This document shows positions 1 through 7,497 of a stretch of 12,449 bases of DNA, one piece after another. The stretch spans positions 1-12,449 of the forward strand of contig WHTL01000094.1 in NCBI GenBank assembly GCA_009377735.1. Reading direction: 5' to 3'. Both the position numbers and the translations under genes were made by a program. The stretch is from Acidimicrobiia bacterium (GTDB lineage Bacteria; Actinomycetota; Acidimicrobiia; Spongiisociales; ZC4RG35). Numbering within the stretch: position 1 is the stretch's first letter; each line of letters starts with the position of its first letter. The notes beneath the pieces were generated by a model, which ran no database searches, was not told where the DNA came from, and was given only the letters and a program-made list of their open reading frames with translations.

Positions 1-132
1 ATCGGCGTGGCGGATGCCTCGCTGGTGGTGCTCGCCGACCGATTCGGCACCCGACGGCTGCTCACCCTGGACCGCCGCCACTTCGAAGTCGTACGGCCAC
101 GACACGGAGGCCGGTTCACCATCATTCCGTGA
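1..132 (+). CDS. VapC-family PIN-domain ribonuclease toxin, 3' end only
   Basis: The first reading frame is open from base 1 and ends at a TGA, giving the last 43 residues of a PIN-domain protein. PIN toxins of VapBC pairs are Mg2+-dependent RNases that cut tRNA or rRNA and are held inactive by the VapB antitoxin. The fragment has the two acidic motifs expected of the C-terminal half: IGVADASLV, with an Asp in the third catalytic position, and LLTLDRRHF, with the last Asp. It ends in the typical tail FTIIP. The start and any vapB partner lie upstream of the window, so completeness cannot be judged. A decayed copy of this tail recurs near 3808-3880, and a separate vapBC pair begins at 12126. 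Family assignment is firm; target RNA is unknown. Confidence 0.85.
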   Translation: MGVADASLVVLADRFGTRRLLTLDRRHFEVVRPRHGGRFTIIP

Positions 133-340
133 CAGTCGATCCACGGGATTCGCCTTTTCGTGACGCGGCAGCCCGTGGCTACGGTCACTACGGCGTTGTT
201 CGCCCTCGCGCCGGCAGCGTTGGGTAACGGGGTGTTTCGTGCGGCGTCGCCCCTGCTCGCCTCCCCGACAAGAGACGATCCGGGAATACCTCAGCGACAG
301 TCAGTTGAGCCGCCGCCCACGGACCGAGCCTGCTGCCCGT

Positions 341-521
341 TTACGGGCGGAGCGCGGGCAGCACTTCCTTGCCGAGCAGATCGATACTGTCGAACCACCC
401 TGTCGAAGCTGAGGCGGGTGTCAAATACCACATGGTCTACGCCAACATCCTCGAACCGACGCGTCTGCTCGAGGACCTGGTGAGAGGTGCCGTAAACCAA
501 ATCGCCGCACCATCGCGCCAT
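341..521 (-). pseudogene. C-terminal remnant of an LLM-class F420-dependent oxidoreductase, frameshifted
   Basis: Read on the minus strand, the peptide contains LVYGTSHQVLEQTRRFEDVG followed by VDHVVFDTRLSFDR. This matches the C-terminal pattern of luciferase-like F420-dependent oxidoreductases, where a GTP/S-x-x-V-L-E-Q motif precedes a helix and a VVFD strand. Immediately after FDR (codon at 399-401) the frame breaks. Dropping one G of the three at 398-400 restores the family-like ending WFDSIDLLGKEVLPALRP, with a TAA stop at 341-343. Upstream of about 521 the frame meets stops and no N-terminal barrel is present, so at least 80 percent of the gene is missing. The start given is only the limit of recognisable sequence. 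It is a relic and probably encodes nothing functional. Confidence 0.72.
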
Positions 522-762
522 CAGCTATTGCGTTAGTGATCAGCGTGGCAACTCCATTGATCGGCTCCACCGCAGTGGCGAGTGTTGGACTATTCCTGCT
601 GGTCGCTCCTGCGCTAAGTGAACCGGATGGCAGTCTGTCATGAGACTCTTCAACCGCTGGGACCACGGAACGGACGACACATATCGACCCTTTGCCGACC
701 CAGACCCAAGTGGACAAGCTCGACGAGATGCTCCGTGCCCTCGAGGTCCTGGTCATTAACGC

Positions 763-891
763 TCATCTGGTGGCTATCACCCTGTTGACAATCATGACGG
801 TGACCGCGCCAGCGAGGGCAAGGATCCCCGCACCCCAGGCGGTGGCGGAGGTGTAGCCGTGCACCTGGGTGGCCACCAGCGACGATGTACC
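763..891 (-). pseudogene. Probable C-terminal remnant of an MFS (DHA2-type) transporter
   Basis: The minus-strand frame ending at 763 reads SSLVATQVHGYTSATAWGAG and then a hydrophobic stretch, ILALAGAVTVMIVN. An HGYT-x-A motif leading into a last membrane helix with an (A)AGI-hAL pattern is typical of the C-terminus of drug:H+ antiporter-2 exporters. Upstream in this frame the sequence becomes Pro/Arg/Cys-rich and unlike a transporter, so only the final helix is visible. No start or ribosome site is assigned. A plus-strand frame over the same bases is also hydrophobic, so the strand is not certain. Best taken as a decayed gene end. Confidence 0.4.
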
Positions 892-1082
892 CGACCCTCT
901 GCCGCCAGGTATGCGGCAATCTGAGTGGCACTCGACGACACCAAAACCTAGATTCAACGCGCCAGTCGGCACACCCACGGGAGGATCAGTCGACCGGCGC
1001 CGACATGGTTGGGTCGATGAGGGAGGGGAGTGCAGCAACGACCCCGACGGGCGTTATGGCTACTCAGCAATCATCATGGCGG

Positions 1083-1102
1083 AGCCCAGGGGTCGATGGG
1101 CT
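1083..1102 (-). terminator. Weak hairpin downstream of the nuclease gene
   Basis: AGCCCA at 1083-1088 and TGGGCT at 1097-1102 form a 6-bp perfect stem with an 8-base loop, about 30 bases past the nuclease stop codon. There is no U-tract, so if it terminates transcription it would be a hairpin-only type. Low confidence. Confidence 0.22.
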
Positions 1103-1133
1103 GCTCGCGGGGGTCTCGCCTGTTGATGGCCGG

Positions 1134-3010
1134 TCAGCCCCCGAACTCGAGCCCGATGATGATCGGGTCGTGGTCGGAGGACCGGTATGCCTCCGGCTCG
1201 TAAAGGGCGTCCTGGGCGTCCATTTTAAACGACATGTCATAGTCGAGGATGTCGGGCTCGTCGGCGTTGATGTGGAACACGGTCAAACCCTCCACCCAGT
1301 TCAACATGGACCGGGTCGACAGGGCGGTGTCGAGATACCCGAGTTGGCCATCGAACACGAAGCTGTACGCCTCAGATCCCTCGAACAGCTCCACCAGATT
1401 GGTCAACTCGCCATCCTCAAGGGTGCGGATCGGGTCCTCCAGGCGATAGCTGTTCAGGTCACCCACCACCAACACCCCGCTCGAGTCCTGCTCCAGCTCG
1501 GCGACGAAATCGAGCAGAGCCTCTGCCTGCGCCACCCGGGTCAGGTTGCAGTTGGCCTGACCGTCACCGGTGTCGGGATCCCCGATGCTGGCACAGGAGG
1601 AACCCTTCGACTTGAAATGGTTGGCCACCACCGTGAAGGGTTGGCGGCTTCCCCGGTCGACCATGGGACGGAAGGTCTGGGCGAGTGGGGGACGACCCAC
1701 GGGTTCGGGGTTCTCGGGACGACTCGAGTCGAAGGCTGGGTGTTGGAGCGCCACCGGAGCGCCAACCGGCTCCACCGCACCGGTCCGGTAGATGATCTCG
1801 TTGCGCACCGGGTAGTCGTTGTAATGATTGGTCTCCCCGGCCCACGCCCAGGCGGCCTCGGGGTCGACCTGGTTGAGCGCCTCGACCAGGGTGAGGATGG
1901 GGTCGTGGGCCCGGTTGCCGTCCACTTCAGCGGGATGGATGTCGTTCTCGATCTCTTGGACGGCGACGACATCGGCGTCCAACGCCACGATCCCCGCCAC
2001 CAGCTTGTCGAGCTGACGCTGCAACTCCTCGGGTGTGTCGGCCCCACGACATTCCAGATCAGCGGTGGGACCACAAATGTCATTGACACCGTCGTCGAGA
2101 TGGGTGAAAAAGTTGAGCACGTTGAAAGTGGCCACTCGCAGCTCACCGGGTATGGGATCCGGGGCAGTTGGGCGCGGATTGGCTCCACGTGAGCGGCACC
2201 CTGGGTGGGCTGGATCCGGTACAGTCCAAAGTCCCAGTCCATCACCCCAGTCACGTCTTGGAGGATGTCACCACCCCGGAAGGTGTTGTCCAGGGTGAAC
2301 TCGTCGCCGTCGGGATGGATTGCCGGGTCGGGATTCTGGCTGGAGCGCCCGTCGTCGAGGGTGATCCTCGCCAGCTGGTTGGCGGCAGTGACATCGTTGG
2401 CGGCGTCACCCGGCAGGGCGACATGGGTGCCCTGATACTGACGCTCGGTGGTAACCACGATCTCACCAAACCGGTCGTAGTTGAAGAACTCGGAAATGAC
2501 CAGGTCCTGTTCGAAGGTGACCTGCATCCCCTCCAACCGCTCGAAATCGCCCTGCTCATCCACAGGCAGTAACGCCGGAGCACTCACCACCTCCGACGGG
2601 TCGAAACCAAGCACGGTCACATCGGAATCGGTGATCTCGGTCTTGCCAAAGAACTCATCAACCTCACCGGTCACAGACACCAGATCACCAACCTCCACGT
2701 CCGGGGCGCTGGGGGCGAACACGAAAATGCCCTCGGAGGTGGCGTCGTCGTCGTCCCAATCGGCGGGTTCCTCCTGGACGAAGAAGCCGTCCAGCTGATC
2801 CCCGGCGAAGTCGTTGCCCTGGAAGTCGCCCACGACCACCCCCTCAATGCGAACCAGTTTCCCCTCGTGGGGGCTCACATCACCAGGACCCTGTATCTCG
2901 CTGATCAGAAGGTCTTCGGGCTCTGCGGCCCCTACCGCCATAGTGGTGGTCGACGCCAGCATCACAATCAGGGCCGTCGCGGTCAGAACGGCCATCATCC
3001 TCCGTGTCAC
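1134..3010 (-). CDS. ExeM/NucH-type extracellular endonuclease (EEP domain), with one frameshift
   Basis: Secreted metal-dependent nuclease of the endonuclease/exonuclease/phosphatase (EEP) superfamily, probably used to degrade external DNA. The N-terminus has a Sec signal (residues 1 to about 28, TRRMM then a hydrophobic core, AVGAA cleavage region). About 240 residues of acidic beta-rich sequence follow, as in the N-terminal part of ExeM-like proteins. The EEP domain then shows ATFNVLNFF, VVAVQEIEN, NEIIYR, VVANHFKSKG, VVGDLNSY and the closing SSDHDPI. The first part (to about 2184) and the catalytic part (about 2183 to the TGA at 1134) lie in different frames. One base seems missing at 2181-2186, and an extra C there would give VEANPRPTAPDPIPGELRVATFN. 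I prefer the GTG start at 3008-3010, because a GAGGAG lies about 6 bases upstream and it directly precedes the signal peptide; another GTG at 3034 is in frame. Restored length is about 625 residues, normal for the family. Confidence 0.85.
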
Positions 3011-3091
3011 GTTGCTCTCCTCGGGTTTCGTCACTCCGGGCTCTACGACGATCCTAACCAGCCGGCAATATTTCTGGGTCGAGCTCGTAGG

Positions 3092-3622
3092 TCAGAATCG
3101 AAAGCGGGTCTGGGTAAAAGACTCTCCCTTGGCGAAGGCGAGGATCTTGGTGGGCCCCACCGCGAAGATGTGTGCGGACCCCCTGCCTTCGAGTTCCTGC
3201 CCATCCATTTCGAGACCTCTGTCCCGGAAGACCCCATCGACAACGTCGAACGTCCAGTTCAGCTCGGACTCCCACAGTTCGGCGAGCCGTTCCAACCTGT
3301 GGTCGTCCGTGACCCGGGTCGCGGTTCCCTCTACGACCACGTCAAGACCCGAGAGGAAGGTGTTGGTGCCGGTGGTGAGGACGCACTCGGGGTTGACCTC
3401 GATGTTCTTGGCCTTCTGCTCCTCCGGTCCAGTGCAGAAGTACAAGGCATCGTCCAGCCAGAACGCTGGAAGTGGTGTGACGTGGGGACGCCCGTCACGA
3501 CGTACCGTGGTCAGCCAGAACATCTCCGACCGTTCCAGAACATCAACGACATCGGACCAGGGAAGTGGTGTCGCTCCTTCGCTGCTGAACCGCTCGTCGA
3601 GCTCACCGATCGGTCCCTTCAT
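3092..3622 (-). CDS. PPOX-class pyridoxamine 5'-phosphate oxidase-like flavin/F420-binding protein
   Basis: A 176-residue cytosolic protein of the split-barrel flavin-binding fold. Residues of about 25-90 read LERSEMFWLTTVRRDGRPHV, TPLPAFWLDDALYFCTG and later ECVLTTGTNTFLSGLDVVVEG. This is the classic arrangement of the Putative_PNPOx family: strand, RRDGRPHVTP turn, W-x-D-x-hYF, then a KxxNIxxNPxxxL-like helix. Members bind FMN or F420 and reduce various substrates; true pyridoxamine phosphate oxidases are longer and carry a distinct C-terminal part, so vitamin B6 synthesis is not implied. The ATG at 3622 has GGGAGG about 8 bases upstream. The nuclease gene follows 81 bases later on the same strand, but the functions do not suggest a shared pathway. 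The presence of an LLM-oxidoreductase relic nearby makes F420 a plausible cofactor, which is inference. Confidence 0.85.
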   Translation of the reverse strand: MKGPIGELDERFSSEGATPLPWSDVVDVLERSEMFWLTTVRRDGRPHVTPLPAFWLDDALYFCTGPEEQKAKNIEVNPECVLTTGTNTFLSGLDVVVEGTATRVTDDHRLERLAELWESELNWTFDVVDGVFRDRGLEMDGQELEGRGSAHIFAVGPTKILAFAKGESFTQTRFRF

Positions 3623-3807
3623 GTCTGTGCCTCCCTACGTCGGTACGATTCTCGGTAACGCTGGCCCCCACTCTATGACGCTTCGTCGTCTTGGTCCTTG
3701 CGGCACAGCAGACGAGCGTACGAGACGGTACGTGATCTGCGGACGGTATTACGCCTCGATCTGCCATCAGAGGAGCGCGTGATGGAAGCAGCTTGCATCG
3801 AGGCCGA

Positions 3808-3883
3808 CCGCCACTTCGAAGTCGTACGGCCACGACACGGAGGGCGGTCCACCATCATTCCATGGCGATCGATCTACGGGTGA
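3808..3883 (+). pseudogene. Degenerate vapC 3'-end remnant, direct repeat of 75-147
   Basis: Bases 3808-3880 align without gaps to 75-147 with 66 of 73 identical by hand count, including 36 identical bases (3808-3843 versus 75-110). In the same frame it reads RHFEVVRPRHGGRSTIIP, the tail of the toxin at the window start. The stop has become TGG (3863-3865), so the frame runs on to a TGA at 3881-3883. The sequence before 3808 does not resemble a PIN domain, so only the tail is left. Similarity continues about 15 bases past the original stop, so this is a DNA-level duplication and not just a conserved protein motif. Confidence 0.8.
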
Positions 3884-3987
3884 GCCTATTGAGGTTGCTC
3901 GTTTCAGGGGGAGCGCGAGATCAATGGTCGCAGCTCCAACAAGCCGTTCGCCTGGTGGCGGATCCGGATCTCGAGGGAGATGATCGA

Positions 3988-4995
3988 TCAATCAACACTC
4001 ACGACCCGACCGGATGAGGCCGACTTGAGCAAGGCGGTGAGGGTGGCGATATTCGTCGCGCTCTCCCGAAGTGGGAACACCTCGTTGGCGCCGTCCAGGA
4101 TCATCGACTCCATGGCCGTGACCTCTTCGACATAGGCGTTTGCATCGGCGACGGAACGGTGTGAGGTGGATCCCTCAGCGTCAGAGCTGGTTCGAATGGT
4201 GACGCGACCCGATGCACCTACCCCGATCGGGAATAGCCAGGGGTCCTCCACAGTGATAACACCGGTGGAGCCGGCGAACTCGGCATTGTTGGAGGGCCAT
4301 GTCTCCATACTGGTGGCGAAGCTCCCAAGGACGTCACCCTCGTAACGGATCTGCCCGGCGAAGGTCAGGTCCACACCTGTCGTCCCGACGCGGGCCAAGG
4401 CCGACACCTCGAGCGGACGCCGCCCGAGGACCGCATTGAACAGGGTGACCGGGTAGGTGCCGAGGTCCCAGAGTGAGCCGCCGCCATCGGGATCGAGTCG
4501 GATGTCCCCGGACCCTGACATCGAGAAGCAGGCCGCGCCGTGGGCCCACCGAGGCTCACCGATCACCCCCGAGGCGACGAGGTCCCTCAAGAGGCTCGTC
4601 TGCGGATGGAATCGCATCATCGACGCCTCCTGGATCACGACGCCTTTGTCGTTGGCGATCGCCTCGAGACCGACGACGTCACGAGGATCCAAGGCGATCG
4701 GTTTCTCGATGAGAACATGCTTTCCTGCCTCGGCGGCCCTCATCCCCCACTCCACGTGCATGGCATTGGGAAGAGACACGTAAACCACGTCGATGTCCGG
4801 GGCGGCCAGCATCTCCTGGTACGAACCGTACCAGTGGGGTATGCCATGAGTCTTGGCATACTCGGCAGCCCTGGACCCATCCCGGCTCGCCACCGCTGCG
4901 ATGACAGAGCGGTCCGTCTCCTCGATGGCACCGATGACCCGGCGATTGATCCTCGCCGTGCTCAACAGGCCCCACCGCAGGACAAGTTCAGACAT
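3988..4995 (-). CDS. Gfo/Idh/MocA-family NAD(P)-dependent oxidoreductase
   Basis: A 335-residue soluble dehydrogenase. The N-terminal Rossmann half opens with RWGLLSTARI (residues 7-16), in the form seen in the dihydrodiol dehydrogenase/xylose dehydrogenase branch in place of the usual GxGxxG. It carries the family's EKP signature at 97-99 (VLIEKPIAL). The C-terminal half has GGGSLWDLGTYPV with Asp177 and Tyr181 at the usual catalytic region. Such enzymes oxidise or reduce sugars, inositols, dihydrodiols and related polyols; the substrate cannot be read from sequence. The ATG at 4995 has GGGAGA about 6 bases upstream. It is on the same strand as the transport operon but 380 bases after the hydrolase, so it may have its own promoter; a TTGACG at 5046-5051 is a possible -35 without a convincing -10. 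A role in the same pathway is possible but unproven. Confidence 0.88.
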   Translation of the reverse strand: MSELVLRWGLLSTARINRRVIGAIEETDRSVIAAVASRDGSRAAEYAKTHGIPHWYGSYQEMLAAPDIDVVYVSLPNAMHVEWGMRAAEAGKHVLIEKPIALDPRDVVGLEAIANDKGVVIQEASMMRFHPQTSLLRDLVASGVIGEPRWAHGAACFSMSGSGDIRLDPDGGGSLWDLGTYPVTLFNAVLGRRPLEVSALARVGTTGVDLTFAGQIRYEGDVLGSFATSMETWPSNNAEFAGSTGVITVEDPWLFPIGVGASGRVTIRTSSDAEGSTSHRSVADANAYVEEVTAMESMILDGANEVFPLRESATNIATLTALLKSASSGRVVSVD

Positions 4996-5375
4996 CGACT
5001 CTCCCTACAGAGATGGGCTTATCTCAAGAATGGTCCCCGACTTGGCGTCAAGCCGTACCGGAAGCCGGGGTGAGATCCTGGTAATTGTACTCCCATGACT
5101 CGTCCTTTGGCCCCGAGCCGAGGACACGACGCACGCGGTATTCGACCTTGACTTCTCGACAAGCCGTTTCATGCCAGGGATGGAGCCAACCTCTGTAGGG
5201 ACAGGCGATCCCGAACCATGGGGCCGCGGTGGACCAGGGCCGGCTCTTGCGACCTACGGAGCGCCGCCAGGGGTGCTGTGGCCGAGGGTTCGGGAGAGTT
5301 CAGCGGAACCGGGCGCAATCTCAAAGGTCGTAACGGAGATGGAACAAAGGGGACCGCCCGGACGGCTGCCTCCGA
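4996..5375. other. 380-base intergenic region with ambiguous coding traces
   Basis: No intact gene. On the minus strand a frame stays open from 5299 to a TGA at 5048-5050 with no ATG or TTG start. Its last 35 codons (from 5155) have natural-looking composition, including EVKVEYRVRRVLGSGPKDES and WEYNYQDLTP. An ATG at 5172 would join this frame if one base were added near 5153, giving a peptide of about 41 residues. The plus strand is also open in the same register (VFDLDFSTSRFMPG...), so the strand is uncertain. I do not recognise either peptide. A TACAAT box (minus, 5084-5089) has no matching -35. Confidence 0.35.
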
Positions 5376-6023
5376 TTACTCCGTCGACCATTCGTCAAGG
5401 ATCTCGTCGACGGTTTGGACACGTCCATACTTCATCTCGATACCCCTCAGAGAGACCCGCTGAAGCTCGTCGTCGAACGAGGAAACGGCGTCGGATGCCA
5501 CGACGACTCGGACGCCCTCATGAAGAGCACCACGGACAGTGTCCTCCACACAAATTTGGGTGACGGTACCGGTCACGATCAGGGTGTCACGTCCCAGGGC
5601 CCGGAGAAGGTCGGCGGTATTGGTCCGGAAGAATGCGCTGTACCCGAACTTCTCGATGATGTGGTCGCCGGGCTCCGGGGCAAGCTCCTCGATGATCTCG
5701 GACCCGTCGGCCTCACGATCGATATCGGGGTAGTACCTCAGGTGACCCTTCCAACAGCACTTGGTTTCGGGGCCATTGGTGGGTGACCACTCCCAGATGA
5801 GGGTGTACTCGGGACCGGAGAGAAACCTCGAGAACATGGTGGGGATGTTCCGCTTGCGGGCGTCTCCGATCAGGCGCTGATGCGCCGCGATGGTGTCGCG
5901 GGCTGAGGGGACCTCGAGTGGTGCCCCCTCGCGGACGAAGTCGTTCTGCATGTCCACGACCAGAACAGCAGCGGTGGCTGCATTGATCTCGAACGGCTTG
6001 GCCTTGGTTGGTGGGTAGGGCAT
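5376..6023 (-). CDS. Isochorismatase-family cysteine hydrolase (amidohydrolase type)
   Basis: A 215-residue cytosolic hydrolase of the isochorismatase-like alpha/beta fold, which includes nicotinamidase, N-carbamoylsarcosine amidase, ureidoacrylate and biuret hydrolases. The catalytic triad is complete: Asp24 in VLVVDMQNDF, Lys125 in IIEKFGYSAF, and Cys158 in TGTVTQICVEDT, the last being the usual site of the nucleophile after the cis-peptide loop. Members cleave C-N bonds, releasing ammonia or a carbamate; true isochorismatases lack the Cys, so this one is an amide or ureide hydrolase. A near-perfect AAGGAGG lies about 7 bases before the ATG and overlaps the stop codon of the upstream LivF-like gene, only 11 bases away. 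Co-translation with the transporter is therefore likely, and the enzyme probably acts on what is imported. The exact substrate is not determinable here. Confidence 0.88.
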   Translation of the reverse strand: MPYPPTKAKPFEINAATAAVLVVDMQNDFVREGAPLEVPSARDTIAAHQRLIGDARKRNIPTMFSRFLSGPEYTLIWEWSPTNGPETKCCWKGHLRYYPDIDREADGSEIIEELAPEPGDHIIEKFGYSAFFRTNTADLLRALGRDTLIVTGTVTQICVEDTVRGALHEGVRVVVASDAVSSFDDELQRVSLRGIEMKYGRVQTVDEILDEWSTE

Positions 6024-6034
6024 AACGGTCCTCC

Positions 6035-6748
6035 TTAGATCCCAAGATAAGCGCGGCGGACTTCATCATTCTTCGCCAGCTCGGCCCCGGTGCCCTCAAG
6101 CACGACTCGGCCGGTCTGCATTACGTAGGCACGGTCGACCACCTCGAGCAGCTCACTCAGATTCTGATCGGCGATGATCACGGCGACACCGTCGTCAACG
6201 AGGCGGGCGACCAGCCCGTAGAGGGCCTCGACCACCGACGGCATAACCCCGAGCGACATCTCATCAAGCATGATGAGGCGGGGACCCGACATCAGGCCCC
6301 TCGCCACGGCGGCCATCTGTTGTTCCCCGCCCGACAGTGTGTCCGCCCGCTGCTCCCGGCGTTCCCAGAGCACCGGGAACAGCTCGAACACGGTCTCAAG
6401 GCGTTCACTGAGAGTTGTCTCGTCAGAGACCAAGTAGCCGCCGAGTCGCAGATTGTCCAGCACCGTCAACGGACCAAAAAGCCGCCTTCCCTCGGGAACC
6501 AGAGCCACCCCCCGGTTCACGCGCTGATGACCGCGCAGTGTCGTAATATCAGCACCGTCGAGCAGAATGTTCCCTCGTTCAACGGGCTTGCCCGCTATCG
6601 CCTTGAGGACGGTGGACTTGCCAGCTCCGTTGGCCCCGACGAGACCGACCACCTCTGCCCGGCCGACATGTATCGATAAGTCGCGGACCACGGTTACCTC
6701 GCCGTAGGACAACTTGAGGTCCTTGGCTTCAAGTAGAACCTTGGTCAT
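6035..6748 (-). CDS. livF: ABC transporter ATP-binding protein, LivF type
   Basis: One of two ATPases of a branched-chain amino acid-type (HAAT) importer, located on the cytoplasmic face. At 237 residues it has family length. Walker A is GANGAGKST (38-46), the ABC signature is LSGGEQQ (138-144) and Walker B is LIMLDE (158-163). The VPEGRRLF motif at 84-91 is a hallmark of LivF, and the switch region reads ADQN in place of a His, as in many LivF proteins. The ATG at 6746-6748 overlaps the TGA of the LivG-like gene (ATGA), indicating translational coupling. The TAA at 6035 sits inside the ribosome site of the hydrolase gene. The symbol denotes homology type only; amino acid specificity is not implied, since HAAT systems also carry urea and amides. 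Confidence 0.92.
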   Translation of the reverse strand: MTKVLLEAKDLKLSYGEVTVVRDLSIHVGRAEVVGLVGANGAGKSTVLKAIAGKPVERGNILLDGADITTLRGHQRVNRGVALVPEGRRLFGPLTVLDNLRLGGYLVSDETTLSERLETVFELFPVLWERREQRADTLSGGEQQMAAVARGLMSGPRLIMLDEMSLGVMPSVVEALYGLVARLVDDGVAVIIADQNLSELLEVVDRAYVMQTGRVVLEGTGAELAKNDEVRRAYLGI

Positions 6749-7497
6749 TTCATGTGTCCCAGATAGGCATCGATCACAGTGGGGTCCTGAACGACAACAT
6801 CGGGTGGGGAGTCTGCGATGACCCGCCCCTGATGGAGCACCACGACCCGTTCCGATAAAGCCATGACTGCCTCGAGCACATGCTCGACCATCAGCACGGT
6901 CACGCCTGTTTCGTTGATGGACCGAACCAGCTCCACGGCCACGCCCACCTCCGCTGGAGTCAGGCCCGCCATCACCTCGTCGAGCATAAGGAGCTTCGGC
7001 TGCGTCGCCAGGGCTCGGGCCACCTCCACCCTCTTTCGATCGACGAGGGTGAGCGACCCGGCTTTGACCCGGGCACGGCTAGCCAGCCCGACAAGGTCAA
7101 CGATCCCCTCGGCCGCCTGCTCCGCCTCGACGAGGCTCCCGTATCTCACCATTGCGCCGACCGCGATGTTGCTGAGTACATCCATATGATCGAAGACCTT
7201 CACGATTTGAAAGGCACGTCCGACACCGAGCCGACAGACGGTATGAGCCGGAAGATGGGTGATGTCGGTTCCGTCGAAGGCGATTACGCCACTGTCGGCA
7301 CCGCGCTTGTGGCCCTCGGGCCTCACCCCACCGAGCATGTTGAACAAGGTGGTCTTCCCTGCACCGTTTGGCCCGATGAGACCCACGATCTCCCCGGACC
7401 GCATCGTGAGATCGATGTGGTCGTTGGCCAGGATTCCACCAAACCGCTTGGTGACACCCGATACCTCGAGAAGAACAGTTCCGGGGGAATCGCTCAA
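6745..7497 (-). CDS. livG: ABC transporter ATP-binding protein, LivG type
   Basis: Second ATPase of the HAAT importer, 250 residues. Walker A GPNGAGKTT (42-50), the RAFQ Q-loop (94-97), the degenerate signature LTLVDRKRVE (149-158) usual for LivG proteins, Walker B LLMLDE (169-174) and switch His206 in VEH are all present, so it should hydrolyse ATP. The start is TTG at 7495-7497. It overlaps the LivM-like stop by 4 bases (TTGA), and GAGGTG lies about 6 bases upstream; no ATG or GTG is available before the conserved LLEVSGVTKRFGG. The gene is coupled at both ends, to the permease before it and to the LivF-like gene after it. Confidence 0.92.
   Translation of the reverse strand: MSDSPGTVLLEVSGVTKRFGGILANDHIDLTMRSGEIVGLIGPNGAGKTTLFNMLGGVRPEGHKRGADSGVIAFDGTDITHLPAHTVCRLGVGRAFQIVKVFDHMDVLSNIAVGAMVRYGSLVEAEQAAEGIVDLVGLASRARVKAGSLTLVDRKRVEVARALATQPKLLMLDEVMAGLTPAEVGVAVELVRSINETGVTVLMVEHVLEAVMALSERVVVLHQGRVIADSPPDVVVQDPTVIDAYLGHMK

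Larger units (their letters stand above)
133..1133. other. Gene-poor decay zone between vapC tail and the nuclease gene
   Basis: About 1 kb without an intact gene. Two minus-strand remnants stand out and are listed separately: an LLM-oxidoreductase tail (341-521) and a probable MFS transporter C-terminus (763-891). On the plus strand a short hydrophobic frame ends at TGA 641-643, and an ATG at 640-642 overlaps that stop in ATGA fashion, but neither frame is recognisable and the second needs a frame change to stay open. Nothing is supported in 133-340 or 892-1080. The mix of broken genes suggests material left by past rearrangement or loss. Confidence 0.6.

Noticed and set aside
885..2192. Long plus-strand open frame of 435 codons
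   Set aside because: It lies antisense to the nuclease catalytic domain, which has clear EEP motifs, and its own translation has no recognisable domain.
2867..3658. Plus-strand open frame of 263 codons
   Set aside because: Antisense to the PPOX gene, which has a good ribosome site and family motifs; the plus reading is composition-driven.
3698..3807. Possible vapB remnant before the vapC relic (RTVLRLDLPSEERVMEAA)
   Set aside because: Superficially antitoxin-like, but it does not align with the vapB at 12126 and lies in the toxin tail's frame, so chance is more likely.
3968..3981. ATCTC/GAGAT hairpin beyond the Gfo/Idh/MocA stop
   Set aside because: Only 5 bp with no U-tract; too weak to call a terminator.
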